DNA of 64,000 nucleotides, taken from assembly GCF_003590875.1 (NCBI RefSeq), contig NZ_QYUN01000002.1, positions 1,860,001-1,924,000 of the forward strand, in the 5' to 3' direction. A model generated the notes under the pieces. That model was not told the DNA's origin and ran no database searches. It saw only the letters and a list, made by a program, of their open reading frames with translations. This stretch comes from Noviherbaspirillum cavernae. Lineage in GTDB: Bacteria > Pseudomonadota > Gammaproteobacteria > Burkholderiales > Burkholderiaceae_D. Positions 56,007-64,000 of the stretch are shown here, in pieces. The position numbers and the translations under genes were made by a program. How positions within the stretch are numbered: position 1 is the first letter of the stretch; every line of letters starts with the position of its first letter.

Positions 56007-56079
56007 AAGTGCAACTCTTGACACGGACGCCTGACAATCCATATATGGACTCCCTCCAGAATTCAAGAAACTGATCAAT

Positions 56080-56352
56080 AGGTGTGGCATGAAGGAGAAG
56101 CCTGCAATCCGGCATCGTTGGTGGGCTCATTGGCGGCCCGTGCCGACATGGAATCTGCGTCACCATTGCGCCAATCGTTACGAGCGGCAAGGGTGCGGCT
56201 GCCGGAAGAGTTATCGGCGTCAAACGGTGTGGGGGTTTACCAAGGTGCGCCATCGCGGCCTGGCTTGGAATGCATGCCGCGCCTTCACGGCACTGGCATT
56301 GGCGAACCTGTACCTGGCGCGCCATCGATTGATGGCACAGATGCGCCCGTAG
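56080..56352 (+). pseudogene. 3' remnant of an IS5-type transposase
   Basis: The frame ending at 56352 encodes WGFTKVRHRGLAWNACRA followed by FTALALANLYLARHRL, the conserved C-terminal end of IS5-family transposases. The catalytic part and both terminal repeats are missing, and the segment before about 56210 does not match. Between 56353 and 56506 nothing else is seen. Family name is from motif memory. Confidence 0.65.
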
Positions 56353-56506
56353 TGGGCGAAAGCGGGTGGAAACACCCGGCAACCTGCCCGCAAGGGCAAT
56401 GAAAAACGCGATGAACGGGCCGCGTTGCGGACTCGCATCGATCAAATCAATGCAAGTCCGAAAATCGATGGCTTGTTCAGCGCAGCCTTGAAGAAGGACA
56501 GCAACC

Positions 56507-57517
56507 ATGTTGAGCTACCTCCGCACGATCCACACCATCGACGCGCACACCGGCGGCGAGCCATTGCGGATCATGATGTCCGGCATGCCGCCGGTACCCG
56601 GCAAGACGATTCTGGAAAAGCGCGCGTGGCTCAAGGCTAACCGCGACGACTTGCGCCAGTTCCTGATGAACGAACCGCGCGGCCATGCGGACATGTATGG
56701 CGCTTACCTTTTCCCGCCCGTCACGCCGGATGCGGATTTCGGCGTCATCTTCATCCACAACGAGGGCTACAGCGACATGTGCGGCCACGGCATCATCGCG
56801 TTGGGCAAGGTGCTGGTCGAGATGGGTTATGTCGAGCGCAAGACGCCTGCCACGCGAATCGCCTTCGACGCCCCGGCGGGTTTCATCGAAGCGCATGTCG
56901 AATGGGACGGCACGCGTGCCGGCAAGGTGACGTTCAAGAACGTGCCGTCCTTCATCTACCTGCGCGACCTGGAGGTGGAGACGCCGTCATTTGGAAAGAT
57001 CATCGGCGACATCGTCTTCGGCGGCGCGTTCTATTACTACATCAATGCCGATCAGGCCCATCTGGAGATCAAACCGGAACAGGTGCGTGCATTGATTCAA
57101 CTCGGCGCGGAAACCAAGGCCGCGGTGAAGGCAAAAGTGTCGATCCGGCATCCGCTGGAACCGGGACTGGACCAGCTGTATGGCACCATCATCGACGGTG
57201 CGCCCAACCGTCCGGGCGTGGACCAGTCCAACGTCTGCATCTTCGCCGATCGCGAAGTGGACCGTTCGCCGACCGGCACGGGCACCTCCGGACGCGCAGC
57301 GCAATTGTTCTTGAGAGGCAAGCTGGCGCTGAATCAGCCATACGTGAACGGCAGCATCGTCGGCAGCGCCTTCGAGGTCAGGGTCACCGGCACGCTGAAG
57401 GCAGGCGATCTCGATGCCGTTACCACGGAAGTCAGCGGCAACGCGCACATCATGGGAACAAACCAATGGGTGCTGGAGGAATCCGATCCCTTCCCCACCG
57501 GATTCTTCCTGCGATGA
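56507..57517 (+). CDS. trans-3-hydroxy-L-proline dehydratase-like (proline racemase family)
   Basis: 336 residues. The first catalytic Cys (Cys 92) is in SDMCGHGIIALG. The second catalytic position, Cys in racemases (DRSPCGTG), is Thr here (Thr 256 in DRSPTGTGTSG), the change that marks trans-3-hydroxy-L-proline dehydratases. The enzyme would remove water from trans-3-hydroxy-L-proline to give a pyrroline carboxylate. No ketimine reductase or transporter gene is adjacent. GAAGGA precedes the ATG by about ten bases. Confidence 0.88.
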   Translation: MLSYLRTIHTIDAHTGGEPLRIMMSGMPPVPGKTILEKRAWLKANRDDLRQFLMNEPRGHADMYGAYLFPPVTPDADFGVIFIHNEGYSDMCGHGIIALGKVLVEMGYVERKTPATRIAFDAPAGFIEAHVEWDGTRAGKVTFKNVPSFIYLRDLEVETPSFGKIIGDIVFGGAFYYYINADQAHLEIKPEQVRALIQLGAETKAAVKAKVSIRHPLEPGLDQLYGTIIDGAPNRPGVDQSNVCIFADREVDRSPTGTGTSGRAAQLFLRGKLALNQPYVNGSIVGSAFEVRVTGTLKAGDLDAVTTEVSGNAHIMGTNQWVLEESDPFPTGFFLR

Positions 57518-57525
57518 AGGCGCGC

Positions 57526-58437
57526 TCACCGCAACCTGTCTGATACGGCGGCATCGACGGTGCGCAAAAAGGCTTCCACACTGTTCGTGTAGTCGCCCGG
57601 CTGGCCCAGATGCTGATTGATATCCTTGTGCGATAACGGCTGCTTCAATACGCTTGCGCGCATTCCCGACGACACAGCCTTTGCCGCGAAACGATCCGCC
57701 TGCGGACAGGGATCGTCGCGCAGGCTCGAACACACCGCGAGAATCGGCACAGTCCCGCCGTTCAATGCATGGAAGGGTGAAGCCGCCTTCCAGTACTCCG
57801 GATCGCGTCCGAAGACCCGATCATAAAGACGCGGATGCCTTTGCTCCATGCGCTGCACCACATCGAGCGCGGCACTGTCGAGCAATACCGATGCCAGCCA
57901 CGGCGCAGTAGCGACCCCGGCGCAATCGTTCCCGTCACACGTTGCCGACCACGCGGTTAGCAAAGCGACCAGATGCGCTCCGGCGGAATGCCCCATCAGA
58001 ATGAATCGGGTGCGATCTCCGCCCCAGGTTGCCGCCTTTTTCTGCGCCGTCGCCAGTGCTTTTCCGACATCCCTTGCCTGCTCCACCGGCATGGCGCGCG
58101 GCAGCATCCGGTAATTTGCCGAGATCACGATAAAACCCTTCGGCACCCACCGCGCCACCTTGTTCTCCACCACCGCGCGTGCCGACTTGTCACCCAGCAT
58201 CCATGCGCCGCCATGCACCATGAAAATCACCGGAGCGTCTTGCACGCCAATGGCCGCATAGACGTCGAAGCGCTGCGCCGGGTCGCTGCCGTAGGGCACG
58301 TCGCGCACGACGCGCACGCCGGCAGGGAGCGACGTACCGGAGGACGCATCATCGTCCGCCTGCGCAACCTTGCACAGTATACCCAGCAGCATTCCGGCAA
58401 TCATCATCCGAAGTGCAATGTATTTCTGCGAAGTCAT
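57526..58437 (-). CDS. exported alpha/beta-hydrolase (esterase)
   Basis: 303 residues with a signal peptide ending near VAQAD. Oxyanion-hole motif HGGAW and nucleophile elbow GHSAG place it in the HSL/BD-FAE-like esterase group; the catalytic His is probably in PLSHKDINQ. Two cysteine pairs (TCDGNDC, CSSLRDDPC) suggest disulfides consistent with a periplasmic location. Substrate unknown. It converges with the dehydratase-like gene, nine bases apart. Confidence 0.88.
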   Translation of the reverse strand: MTSQKYIALRMMIAGMLLGILCKVAQADDDASSGTSLPAGVRVVRDVPYGSDPAQRFDVYAAIGVQDAPVIFMVHGGAWMLGDKSARAVVENKVARWVPKGFIVISANYRMLPRAMPVEQARDVGKALATAQKKAATWGGDRTRFILMGHSAGAHLVALLTAWSATCDGNDCAGVATAPWLASVLLDSAALDVVQRMEQRHPRLYDRVFGRDPEYWKAASPFHALNGGTVPILAVCSSLRDDPCPQADRFAAKAVSSGMRASVLKQPLSHKDINQHLGQPGDYTNSVEAFLRTVDAAVSDRLR

Positions 58438-58573
58438 ACCTGACCCTTCAATTCTTCCGTTCCCGACTTCGCATATTTACCACCGTTACATGCGCGCCGA
58501 CAAGCAGTCGAACCTCACGGCCTTGCAGGCCTCAATCGAACTTTGCCGCGCCAATCAATCCGCCGCACCGCAT

Positions 58574-60967
58574 TCATTGCGGCGTCGCCGTCGGTGCCGG
58601 CCCGATCGGCACGCCGCCCGCCCCGCCCGAGAATGTCATGGACGACGCCGGCGCCTGCTGACCGACGCCCGGCTTGAGCCAGTCGCAAACACCATCCGGA
58701 AACACCGCCTGCAATCGCGCAAGGTGAATCCCCGAGATGATCTGCGGCGCATAATCCGCGGCATTCAAGGGCCTGAGCTGGCACTTCAGGATGTCTTCCG
58801 AACGCGGTCCGCCGGCAGTCTGTCGCGGCGATGCATGCGGCCGCAGGAACGGGTCGGCATCGCAGATTGCCTTGTCGGTCACCTTGGTCGCCTGCGCGGC
58901 GTCGCCGCTCAGATAGCAGAAGTCGAAGGCCTCGACCGGTTTCGCCCGCACCACTTTTTGCGCGATTGATGCAGTGCTGGTATCGGCCTTCAGATTGGTC
59001 AGCCACATGTCCATCGTCTGGAATGCGTCCAGCGTCATGGAGGGCGCCGGCACAAAACCGTTGCGAGCATAGCGCCACATCACATGCCCGGCGTGGCTGC
59101 CATTGGCCTTGTCCAGGCGGTCGCGCAACGCGAAGCTGCGCCAGACATGATGGATGCCGGTGATGTTTGGCGGTCCCGAGATGCCGCTCGGCAGGACGGC
59201 GATGAGTGAATCGTCCCAGCCGCGCATGTCGATGATCGGTGTTTGCGCCAGCAGCTTGCCGCTGGCAACGATGCCGGCGCGATACGCGGTCGCCAGCGCA
59301 TCGGGATTCGCTTGACTGCGATTGACGGACAGGATGGAGTCGGCATTGACGCCGCCGATGATCTCGTTGAGCGTGACGAACTCCTCGGCAGTGATTGCGC
59401 CTTCGATGAAGGCCTTCAGGCCATATTGGACGCCGACATTGTCCCGCGTATCGCGTGCGAAGACCGTGTTCGGCACCTTGCCCCACACGGCCACCGCGCT
59501 ATCGGCACCACCACAGCGCGGGCCATTCGGGTTCGTCACCGGGTCATAGACGGTATTGGCCGGCAGCTGGCAATTGTTCGCCGACACCGGCAACGTCGTG
59601 ATGACGCCGGTTGCATTGTCGGCTGGCAAAACCACGCGTGCAAAGAAGTTTCCCGGCTTGGAATTGGTGCCGAACAGGTTGTTCCATGCGTGGCAGGCGG
59701 TCTGGTCGAGGTGGCCGTTGATCGCCGCCTTCTTGGCGTTGACCTGTGCCAGCGAATAGCCGCCGTTCGCCATCAGGTTGAGCCAGTCCGGCTTTTGATA
59801 GGCCTCGACCAGCAGCACGCAATCCTGCACTTCCATCGTCGTCGTTTCCGAGTCGGGATAGGTGCAGGTCGGCTGGATGCCGTCCAGCAGACCCGGCATG
59901 ATCGATGCGGCAGTGTTCTGATTGATCGAGCCGCCGGAGCATCCCGCGCCCATCGTGAACCGGATCTCGCCGTAGGTGTCGGTGACATGCTCCTTCATCA
60001 TCATCACGGTTTCCGACATCAGGACGCGGTTGGCGTTGTATTGCGAATCCGTGAGGCTGTTCTGCACCACCATGTATCCACGCGCCAGCGACTTGTCGTC
60101 CGCCCAGGATCCCTGCGGACGAAACTGCTTGCGCGGCTGGCCCGTACTCCCGCCGAACTGATACAGCAGCTTGCCGTTCCACGCGGATTGCGGCGCGGTG
60201 GCTGTCCATGGCTTCGCCGGATCGAACAGGACGGCAATGTCGTAGATGCCGCGATTGATCGTGCCGCGCTCGCGCCGGACGATGTAGGGAACGGTGAGCC
60301 CGGTATCGGTGGTGGTGGTCGCAAGGTCCGCCGGCAGCACCGCATTCGGATCGTAGGGCTTGAAGCAGTTGTTCGGATTCGCGGTCGCGGGCGGCGTCGG
60401 GTCGGGCAAGGCATTGACGCAAGCCGCTGTCGTTGTCTTGTAGAAGAATCGCGTCTCGGTCGCGATATTGCATTGCGCGTCCGTGGCACTGGTGGCGAGG
60501 CCGCTGCCATTGGTCGATGGCGTGCTGCCGGCTTCCGGTTGCGCGGTTGGCGTCGCGCAGACCCACGGCTGAATCTGCTGACCGGAGAGGATGGGGCCGC
60601 CAATCGGATGGTTGGTGATTTTCAGGCTGGCGCTGCGCACGCCGGGGGCGGAGACGACGAGCGTGTTGACGCCATTCGCCAGACCGCTCACAACACCGGT
60701 CACGCGTCCATTGGCGCGCAGCGCGAACGCGCTGCTGACGTCGCGGCCGCCGACTTCCACCCTCAAGCCGCTTACTGCGGTGCCGGTGGGCAGGATCACT
60801 TCCACCAATCCGTCGCCGCCGCTCACGAAATCGGCGCGGCTGGAAAGAAATTTGACGTCGAGCGCAGGAGTGTCGTCATCATCGCCGCCGCCACTGCCGC
60901 ATGCGGCAAGCGCCACGCAGACTACCGGCAGCAGAAAAAAGTGCGAAAAGCGCTTTCCTGAACGCAT
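58574..60967 (-). CDS. DUF6351-like lipoprotein, possible esterase
   Basis: 797 residues from the ATG at 60967 (AGGAGAGGG upstream). Lipobox ALAAC followed by Gly/Asp-rich linker, then an Ig-like segment and a large alpha/beta-hydrolase-like domain; GAGCSGGSINQ has the look of a nucleophile elbow. It fits the DUF6351 family of Burkholderiales, whose reaction is unknown. Many Cys residues suggest disulfides. It is the last gene of a minus-strand series with the dioxygenase-like and cytochrome genes. Confidence 0.75.
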   Translation of the reverse strand: MRSGKRFSHFFLLPVVCVALAACGSGGGDDDDTPALDVKFLSSRADFVSGGDGLVEVILPTGTAVSGLRVEVGGRDVSSAFALRANGRVTGVVSGLANGVNTLVVSAPGVRSASLKITNHPIGGPILSGQQIQPWVCATPTAQPEAGSTPSTNGSGLATSATDAQCNIATETRFFYKTTTAACVNALPDPTPPATANPNNCFKPYDPNAVLPADLATTTTDTGLTVPYIVRRERGTINRGIYDIAVLFDPAKPWTATAPQSAWNGKLLYQFGGSTGQPRKQFRPQGSWADDKSLARGYMVVQNSLTDSQYNANRVLMSETVMMMKEHVTDTYGEIRFTMGAGCSGGSINQNTAASIMPGLLDGIQPTCTYPDSETTTMEVQDCVLLVEAYQKPDWLNLMANGGYSLAQVNAKKAAINGHLDQTACHAWNNLFGTNSKPGNFFARVVLPADNATGVITTLPVSANNCQLPANTVYDPVTNPNGPRCGGADSAVAVWGKVPNTVFARDTRDNVGVQYGLKAFIEGAITAEEFVTLNEIIGGVNADSILSVNRSQANPDALATAYRAGIVASGKLLAQTPIIDMRGWDDSLIAVLPSGISGPPNITGIHHVWRSFALRDRLDKANGSHAGHVMWRYARNGFVPAPSMTLDAFQTMDMWLTNLKADTSTASIAQKVVRAKPVEAFDFCYLSGDAAQATKVTDKAICDADPFLRPHASPRQTAGGPRSEDILKCQLRPLNAADYAPQIISGIHLARLQAVFPDGVCDWLKPGVGQQAPASSMTFSGGAGGVPIGPAPTATPQ

Positions 60968-61245
60968 GTGCCCTCTCCTGTTTGTTGTTGTCATGGCCAT
61001 GGAGTCCGATTTCGTGCAGCAGCAAAAGACCGCGCCGTTGTTGGCATCGGTCTGCGGATGAAATTCGGGAATGCGATCCTGCGGCGCTGAATGCGGTGTT
61101 GTTACAGGAAAAGCTTACTGCGCGTTAGCGCATCGATGTATTTGCCGTGGACAAGGATTGACGCGGCTCAACGCGCAAGGAAGGCCGACACAAGAAGGCC
61201 GGATATGGTTTTCATCTTTATGAAGGAAGGGGATAGCGCCCGTGC

Positions 61246-61327
61246 TGTCATTCCGAGCGCAAGCGAGGAATCTCGTGCATGGCATGGTTCCAGCATTGGA
61301 GATTCCTCACCTTCGTTCGGAATGACA
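61246..61327. repeat. dispersed palindromic repeat
   Basis: Imperfect 29-bp inverted repeat: TGTCATTCCGAGCGCAAGCG and following at 61246-61274, with its complement at 61299-61327 (TTCGTTCGGAATGACA). This is the common proteobacterial GTCATTCCGAGCG-type repeat. It lies in a 380-base spacer between the DUF6351-like and dioxygenase-like genes and may act as a terminator. The rest of 60968-61350 shows no gene. Confidence 0.7.
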
Positions 61328-61350
61328 ATCTGGCGCGAAGATCGGCGCGG

Positions 61351-62079
61351 TCAGGCCAGCTTCAAGCCGACATGGAATGCGCCGGAATATCCCTGGCCGC
61401 TCTCGGCAACCGCAAGCATCAGTTGCCGTCCGCCGCGCCGGAAAATGCCGTCGCGCTCGTTCCTGACGCGGCGCAATCCGCGCGCGGCATAAGGCGGGCG
61501 GGACAGCACCTTGTCGTTGAGCGCATCGTCGAAGTACAGCTGCGAAGTGAATTCATGTGCCCGCGCGGATGCGGCATCGGTTCTGATCTTGAAGTGGATA
61601 TGCACGGTCCTGCCTTCGTACCAGCCGGGATAGATGGTGGTGAAGCGGACACGCCCCTCGGCATCGGTGATCTGATAGCCGCGCAGGAATTTTTTCCCGC
61701 CTGTGGTGAAGCCTGGATCGCTGACGTCCGAATAGACGCCTTTCGCATCGCAATGCCACACATCGACGATGGCACCGGCAAGCGGCTTGCATCCGTTCGC
61801 GCCGACCGTCGACACGACAAGCTGCAACGTCAGCGGCACGCCTTCCTTGATCGAGCCGTCCGACGGATCGCGCCGGATGTCCGAGCGCTGCAAACGCTCG
61901 TCAACGAAGTATGGCCCTTCGGTCTGTTCCGGTGTGGCGACGCATGTCGGCTCAACCGCGTTTGCCGCAAGGGCGTTGCGCAGCGGGAACCCCGTCAACA
62001 GACTGGTACCGGTCGCACCCATGATTGCGAGAAGCTTTCTCCGTCTGGCAAACCAGTCCGATGCTGCATTCGTGTTCAT
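61351..62079 (-). CDS. Tat-exported intradiol-dioxygenase-like protein
   Basis: 242 residues. N-terminal FARRRKLLAIMG followed by a hydrophobic stretch is a probable Tat signal. The rest is the intradiol ring-cleavage dioxygenase beta fold: EGPYFVDE, DVWHCDAKGVYSD, and the iron-ligand block YPGWYEGRTVHIHFKI with Tyr and two His. Extracytoplasmic relatives exist in many proteobacteria and their substrate is unsettled. GGAGGG lies before the ATG at 62079. Confidence 0.9.
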   Translation of the reverse strand: MNTNAASDWFARRRKLLAIMGATGTSLLTGFPLRNALAANAVEPTCVATPEQTEGPYFVDERLQRSDIRRDPSDGSIKEGVPLTLQLVVSTVGANGCKPLAGAIVDVWHCDAKGVYSDVSDPGFTTGGKKFLRGYQITDAEGRVRFTTIYPGWYEGRTVHIHFKIRTDAASARAHEFTSQLYFDDALNDKVLSRPPYAARGLRRVRNERDGIFRRGGRQLMLAVAESGQGYSGAFHVGLKLA

Positions 62080-62150
62080 GCCGCCCTCCTTCGTCAATTG
62101 CGCGCACCCTGCCGCGATTCAGCATCGAAATGCTTCGCGCTCATGAACTT

Positions 62151-63431
62151 CTACTCCAGCGGCACGGAACGCAGCCGCGTCACCTGCGCCGGATACACCA
62201 TCGCCGCGTGATTGCCCCATGAATTGCGGATGTAGGACACGACCGCCGCGACTTCCTGATCGTTCAGGATCGCACCGAACGGCGGCATGCCGTACGGACG
62301 CGGGTTGCCCTCGGTGCTAGGCGGATAGCCGCCGTGCAGCACGGCACGCACGGGATTGACGAAGGTATCGAGCTGGATGGCACGATTGCCCGCCAGTGCG
62401 GGGAAGCCGGGCGGCTCTCCTGCGCCGGACGGCTTGTGGCATTCAACGCAGTGTTTCTGATAGATGGCCGCCCCCAGCTTCAAGGCATACTGGTTCTCCG
62501 GTTTGGCGGCGACCATGGTGTGGGTGTCGTCCTCTTCCGGCGTTTGCGGCAGCGAGCGCAGGTACGTGCTCATCGCGCGGATATCGCTTTCCGTCAGATG
62601 CTGCAGGCTTTCGCGCACCACCTCCGCCATGGGCCCCGATGCGACTCCGCGCGCCGATACGCCGGTCCTGAGCAGGTCGGCGATGTGCTGCAGCTCCCAG
62701 CTGCCGAGTCCGGCTTCGGACTCCGACGTCAAGGACGGCGCGTACCAGTTCGATATCGGAATCACCGCGCCGCCCAGATCGTTTTTCGTCTCCGTCGCGC
62801 CGAGTATGTTGCGCGCGGTATGGCAGGCATTGCAATGGCCGAGGCCCTGCACCAGATAGGCGCCGCGATTCCATTCGACGCTGCGGCTTTGCTCCGGCTT
62901 GAACTCGCCCGGGCGGAAATAGAGCGCGCGCCATGCCACCAGCAAGTTGCGCTGGTTGAAGGGGAAGCGCAGTTCCGGCTCCCTGTCTTGCTGGACCACC
63001 GGCGCAAGCGTTCTGAAATACGCGAACATCGCATCCGCATCGGCCCGCGTCACCATGGTGTAGTTCGGATACGGAAAGGCCGGATACAGCAGCTTGCCGT
63101 CCCTGCCCTTGCCGTTATGGATGGCGCGCCAGAAATCATCCGCCGTCCAGCTGCCGATGCCGGTCGCGGTGTCAGGTGTGATGTTGGAAGAATAGATGGT
63201 GCCGAACGGCGTCTCGATGCCGCGTCCACCCGCAAACGGCGCGCCGCCTCGCACGGTGTGGCACGCGAGGCAATCGCCTGCCCGCACCAGATAGCTGCCG
63301 CGCTCGATCATTTGCGCCGCATTGGTGGCTGGCTGCGATGCGCTTCCCTTGTCTTCCGCGAGACCGAGATAAAGGCCCGCGCCCAGCACGGCGACGAGGA
63401 TGATGGCAATCACCAGAAAAATGCGTTTCAT
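62151..63431 (-). CDS. membrane-anchored triheme cytochrome c
   Basis: 426 residues with an N-terminal membrane anchor and three CxxCH heme sites (CLACH, CNACH, CVECH) and Met ligands such as GMPPFG. The layout matches the cytochrome subunit of membrane alcohol/gluconate dehydrogenases, which carry electrons from a periplasmic dehydrogenase to the quinone pool or oxidase. GGGAGA precedes the ATG. It follows another cytochrome gene by 12 bases. Confidence 0.93.
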   Translation of the reverse strand: MKRIFLVIAIILVAVLGAGLYLGLAEDKGSASQPATNAAQMIERGSYLVRAGDCLACHTVRGGAPFAGGRGIETPFGTIYSSNITPDTATGIGSWTADDFWRAIHNGKGRDGKLLYPAFPYPNYTMVTRADADAMFAYFRTLAPVVQQDREPELRFPFNQRNLLVAWRALYFRPGEFKPEQSRSVEWNRGAYLVQGLGHCNACHTARNILGATETKNDLGGAVIPISNWYAPSLTSESEAGLGSWELQHIADLLRTGVSARGVASGPMAEVVRESLQHLTESDIRAMSTYLRSLPQTPEEDDTHTMVAAKPENQYALKLGAAIYQKHCVECHKPSGAGEPPGFPALAGNRAIQLDTFVNPVRAVLHGGYPPSTEGNPRPYGMPPFGAILNDQEVAAVVSYIRNSWGNHAAMVYPAQVTRLRSVPLE

Positions 63432-63443
63432 TTGTCGTCTCCC

Positions 63444-64000
63444 TTACTTCTGCGAAAAGCTTCCGCAGGCGATCGGAAGGTGGACGCCGGTCGCTTGCGA
63501 CGGCGCATAGTCGGGCGGAACCGGCTGCGACGCCAGCCATGCCGATACCGCGCTGATGTCTTCCACCGTCAGGCGCTGCGTGATCTCACCCATGCAATCG
63601 GGTGCAGCAGCGCGCCGTGCGCCGCTTCGCCATGCGCCGAACTGGCCGTTGATGTAATCGCGCGGAAGCCCGAGCAGACCGGGGATCGACGGCGCGATGC
63701 CGGTCAGCTTTTCACCGTGGCACGCCGCGCATGACGGAATGTTCTTCGTTGCGTCGCCGACCATCGCGAGGGTGCGTCCGCGATCCACCACTGCTTGCGG
63801 CTGGTTCGAGATTTGCGGTGCGGGATATGGCGGATGCTGTTCCGCAAAGTAAACCGCGAGCTCCTTCAGGTAGTCGTCGGACAGATGCTGCACCATGTAG
63901 ATCATCATCGGATACTGCTTGCGCCGCCCTTCCTTGAAATTCAGCAACTGGTTGTAGAGATAACCGGCCGGCTTGCCCGCGATGCGCGGATAGTAGCCAT
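63444..64000 (-). CDS. cytochrome c (5' end beyond window)
   Basis: Open from the right edge. It contains one CxxCH (CAACHGEKLTG) and a GLPRDYINGQFGAWRSG segment; upstream codons to base 64000 read GYYPRIAGKPAGYLYNQLL, typical of the first half of diheme class I cytochromes c, so a further heme site probably lies outside. It ends 12 bases before the triheme gene and should be cotranscribed with it. Confidence 0.88.
   Translation of the reverse strand, partial: GYYPRIAGKPAGYLYNQLLNFKEGRRKQYPMMIYMVQHLSDDYLKELAVYFAEQHPPYPAPQISNQPQAVVDRGRTLAMVGDATKNIPSCAACHGEKLTGIAPSIPGLLGLPRDYINGQFGAWRSGARRAAAPDCMGEITQRLTVEDISAVSAWLASQPVPPDYAPSQATGVHLPIACGSFSQK

Noticed and set aside
59243..60961. A plus-strand open frame of about 570 codons opposite the DUF6351-like gene
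   Set aside because: Antisense shadow; the lipobox, ribosome binding site and GAGCSGG motif belong to the minus-strand gene.

Overview
The window looks like chromosomal DNA from a high-GC betaproteobacterium, most likely order Burkholderiales and plausibly family Oxalobacteraceae. That placement is inference from the gene mix (Kup, LapA-type membrane protein, CbpA/CbpM, DauA-like dehydrogenase, DUF6351-like lipoprotein, many REC/GGDEF/HAMP signalling genes), the GC-rich codon use and the GGAG-type ribosome binding sites. No rRNA, tRNA, CRISPR array, prophage or replication origin was recognised.

Layout, left to right. 1-6.8 kb: an NfeD-type membrane protease cut by the left edge, the potassium transporter Kup, a membrane metallophosphoesterase, two small exported proteins and a YkvA-like protein. 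6.4-7.2 kb: a thioredoxin-like gene and an AhpD-like gene lie head to head and overlap; the AhpD N-terminus is missing, which suggests a deletion scar. 7.7-13.7 kb: a FixL/FixJ-like pair, two paralogous NHL-repeat lipoproteins in tandem separated by a scrambled IS701-type transposase remnant, and an orphan receiver. 13.8-20.2 kb: a divergent FtsH-like AAA protease, a DUF4124-like protein, outer-membrane phospholipase PldA, a hipBA module with three operators spaced exactly 50 bp apart, a nested inverted-repeat element and a LapA-like protein.

20.8-33.6 kb: a beta-lactamase-fold lipoprotein, a lipoamide-dehydrogenase-like flavoprotein, an exported glutathione peroxidase, the decayed tail of a metal-dependent hydrolase, several small proteins, DoxX, a periplasmic binding protein, RibA, two pirins (one carrying an in-frame TAG), AzoR and its divergent LysR regulator with two 19-bp direct repeats. 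The run of redox and quinone/electrophile genes (pirin, pirin, AzoR, LysR) looks like a stress-response locus.

33.7-47.9 kb: UspA, a glycosyltransferase, CbpA-CbpM, DUF5335, HdeD-like protein, a DauA-like D-amino-acid dehydrogenase, a chemoreceptor, a REC-GGDEF-EAL protein and a 1,452-residue hybrid kinase with tandem HAMP units. 47.9-54.8 kb: acetoacetyl-CoA synthetase with an MFS transporter, a PEBP protein, an aldehyde dehydrogenase homologue lacking both the catalytic Cys and the oxyanion-hole Asn, and a LivJ-type binding protein. 54.9-64 kb: a DUF6790-like membrane protein and a GFA-family protein separated by an attC-like site, an IS5-type remnant, a trans-3-hydroxyproline-dehydratase-like gene, an esterase, and a minus-strand cluster of two cytochromes c, a Tat-exported intradiol-dioxygenase-like protein and a large DUF6351-like lipoprotein that runs off the right edge.

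The most interesting signals are the doubly substituted aldehyde dehydrogenase, the HAMP-array kinase next to a c-di-GMP enzyme, the lone attC-like hairpin, the evenly spaced hipBA operators, and several scars of gene decay (AhpD, pirin, hydrolase, two transposases).
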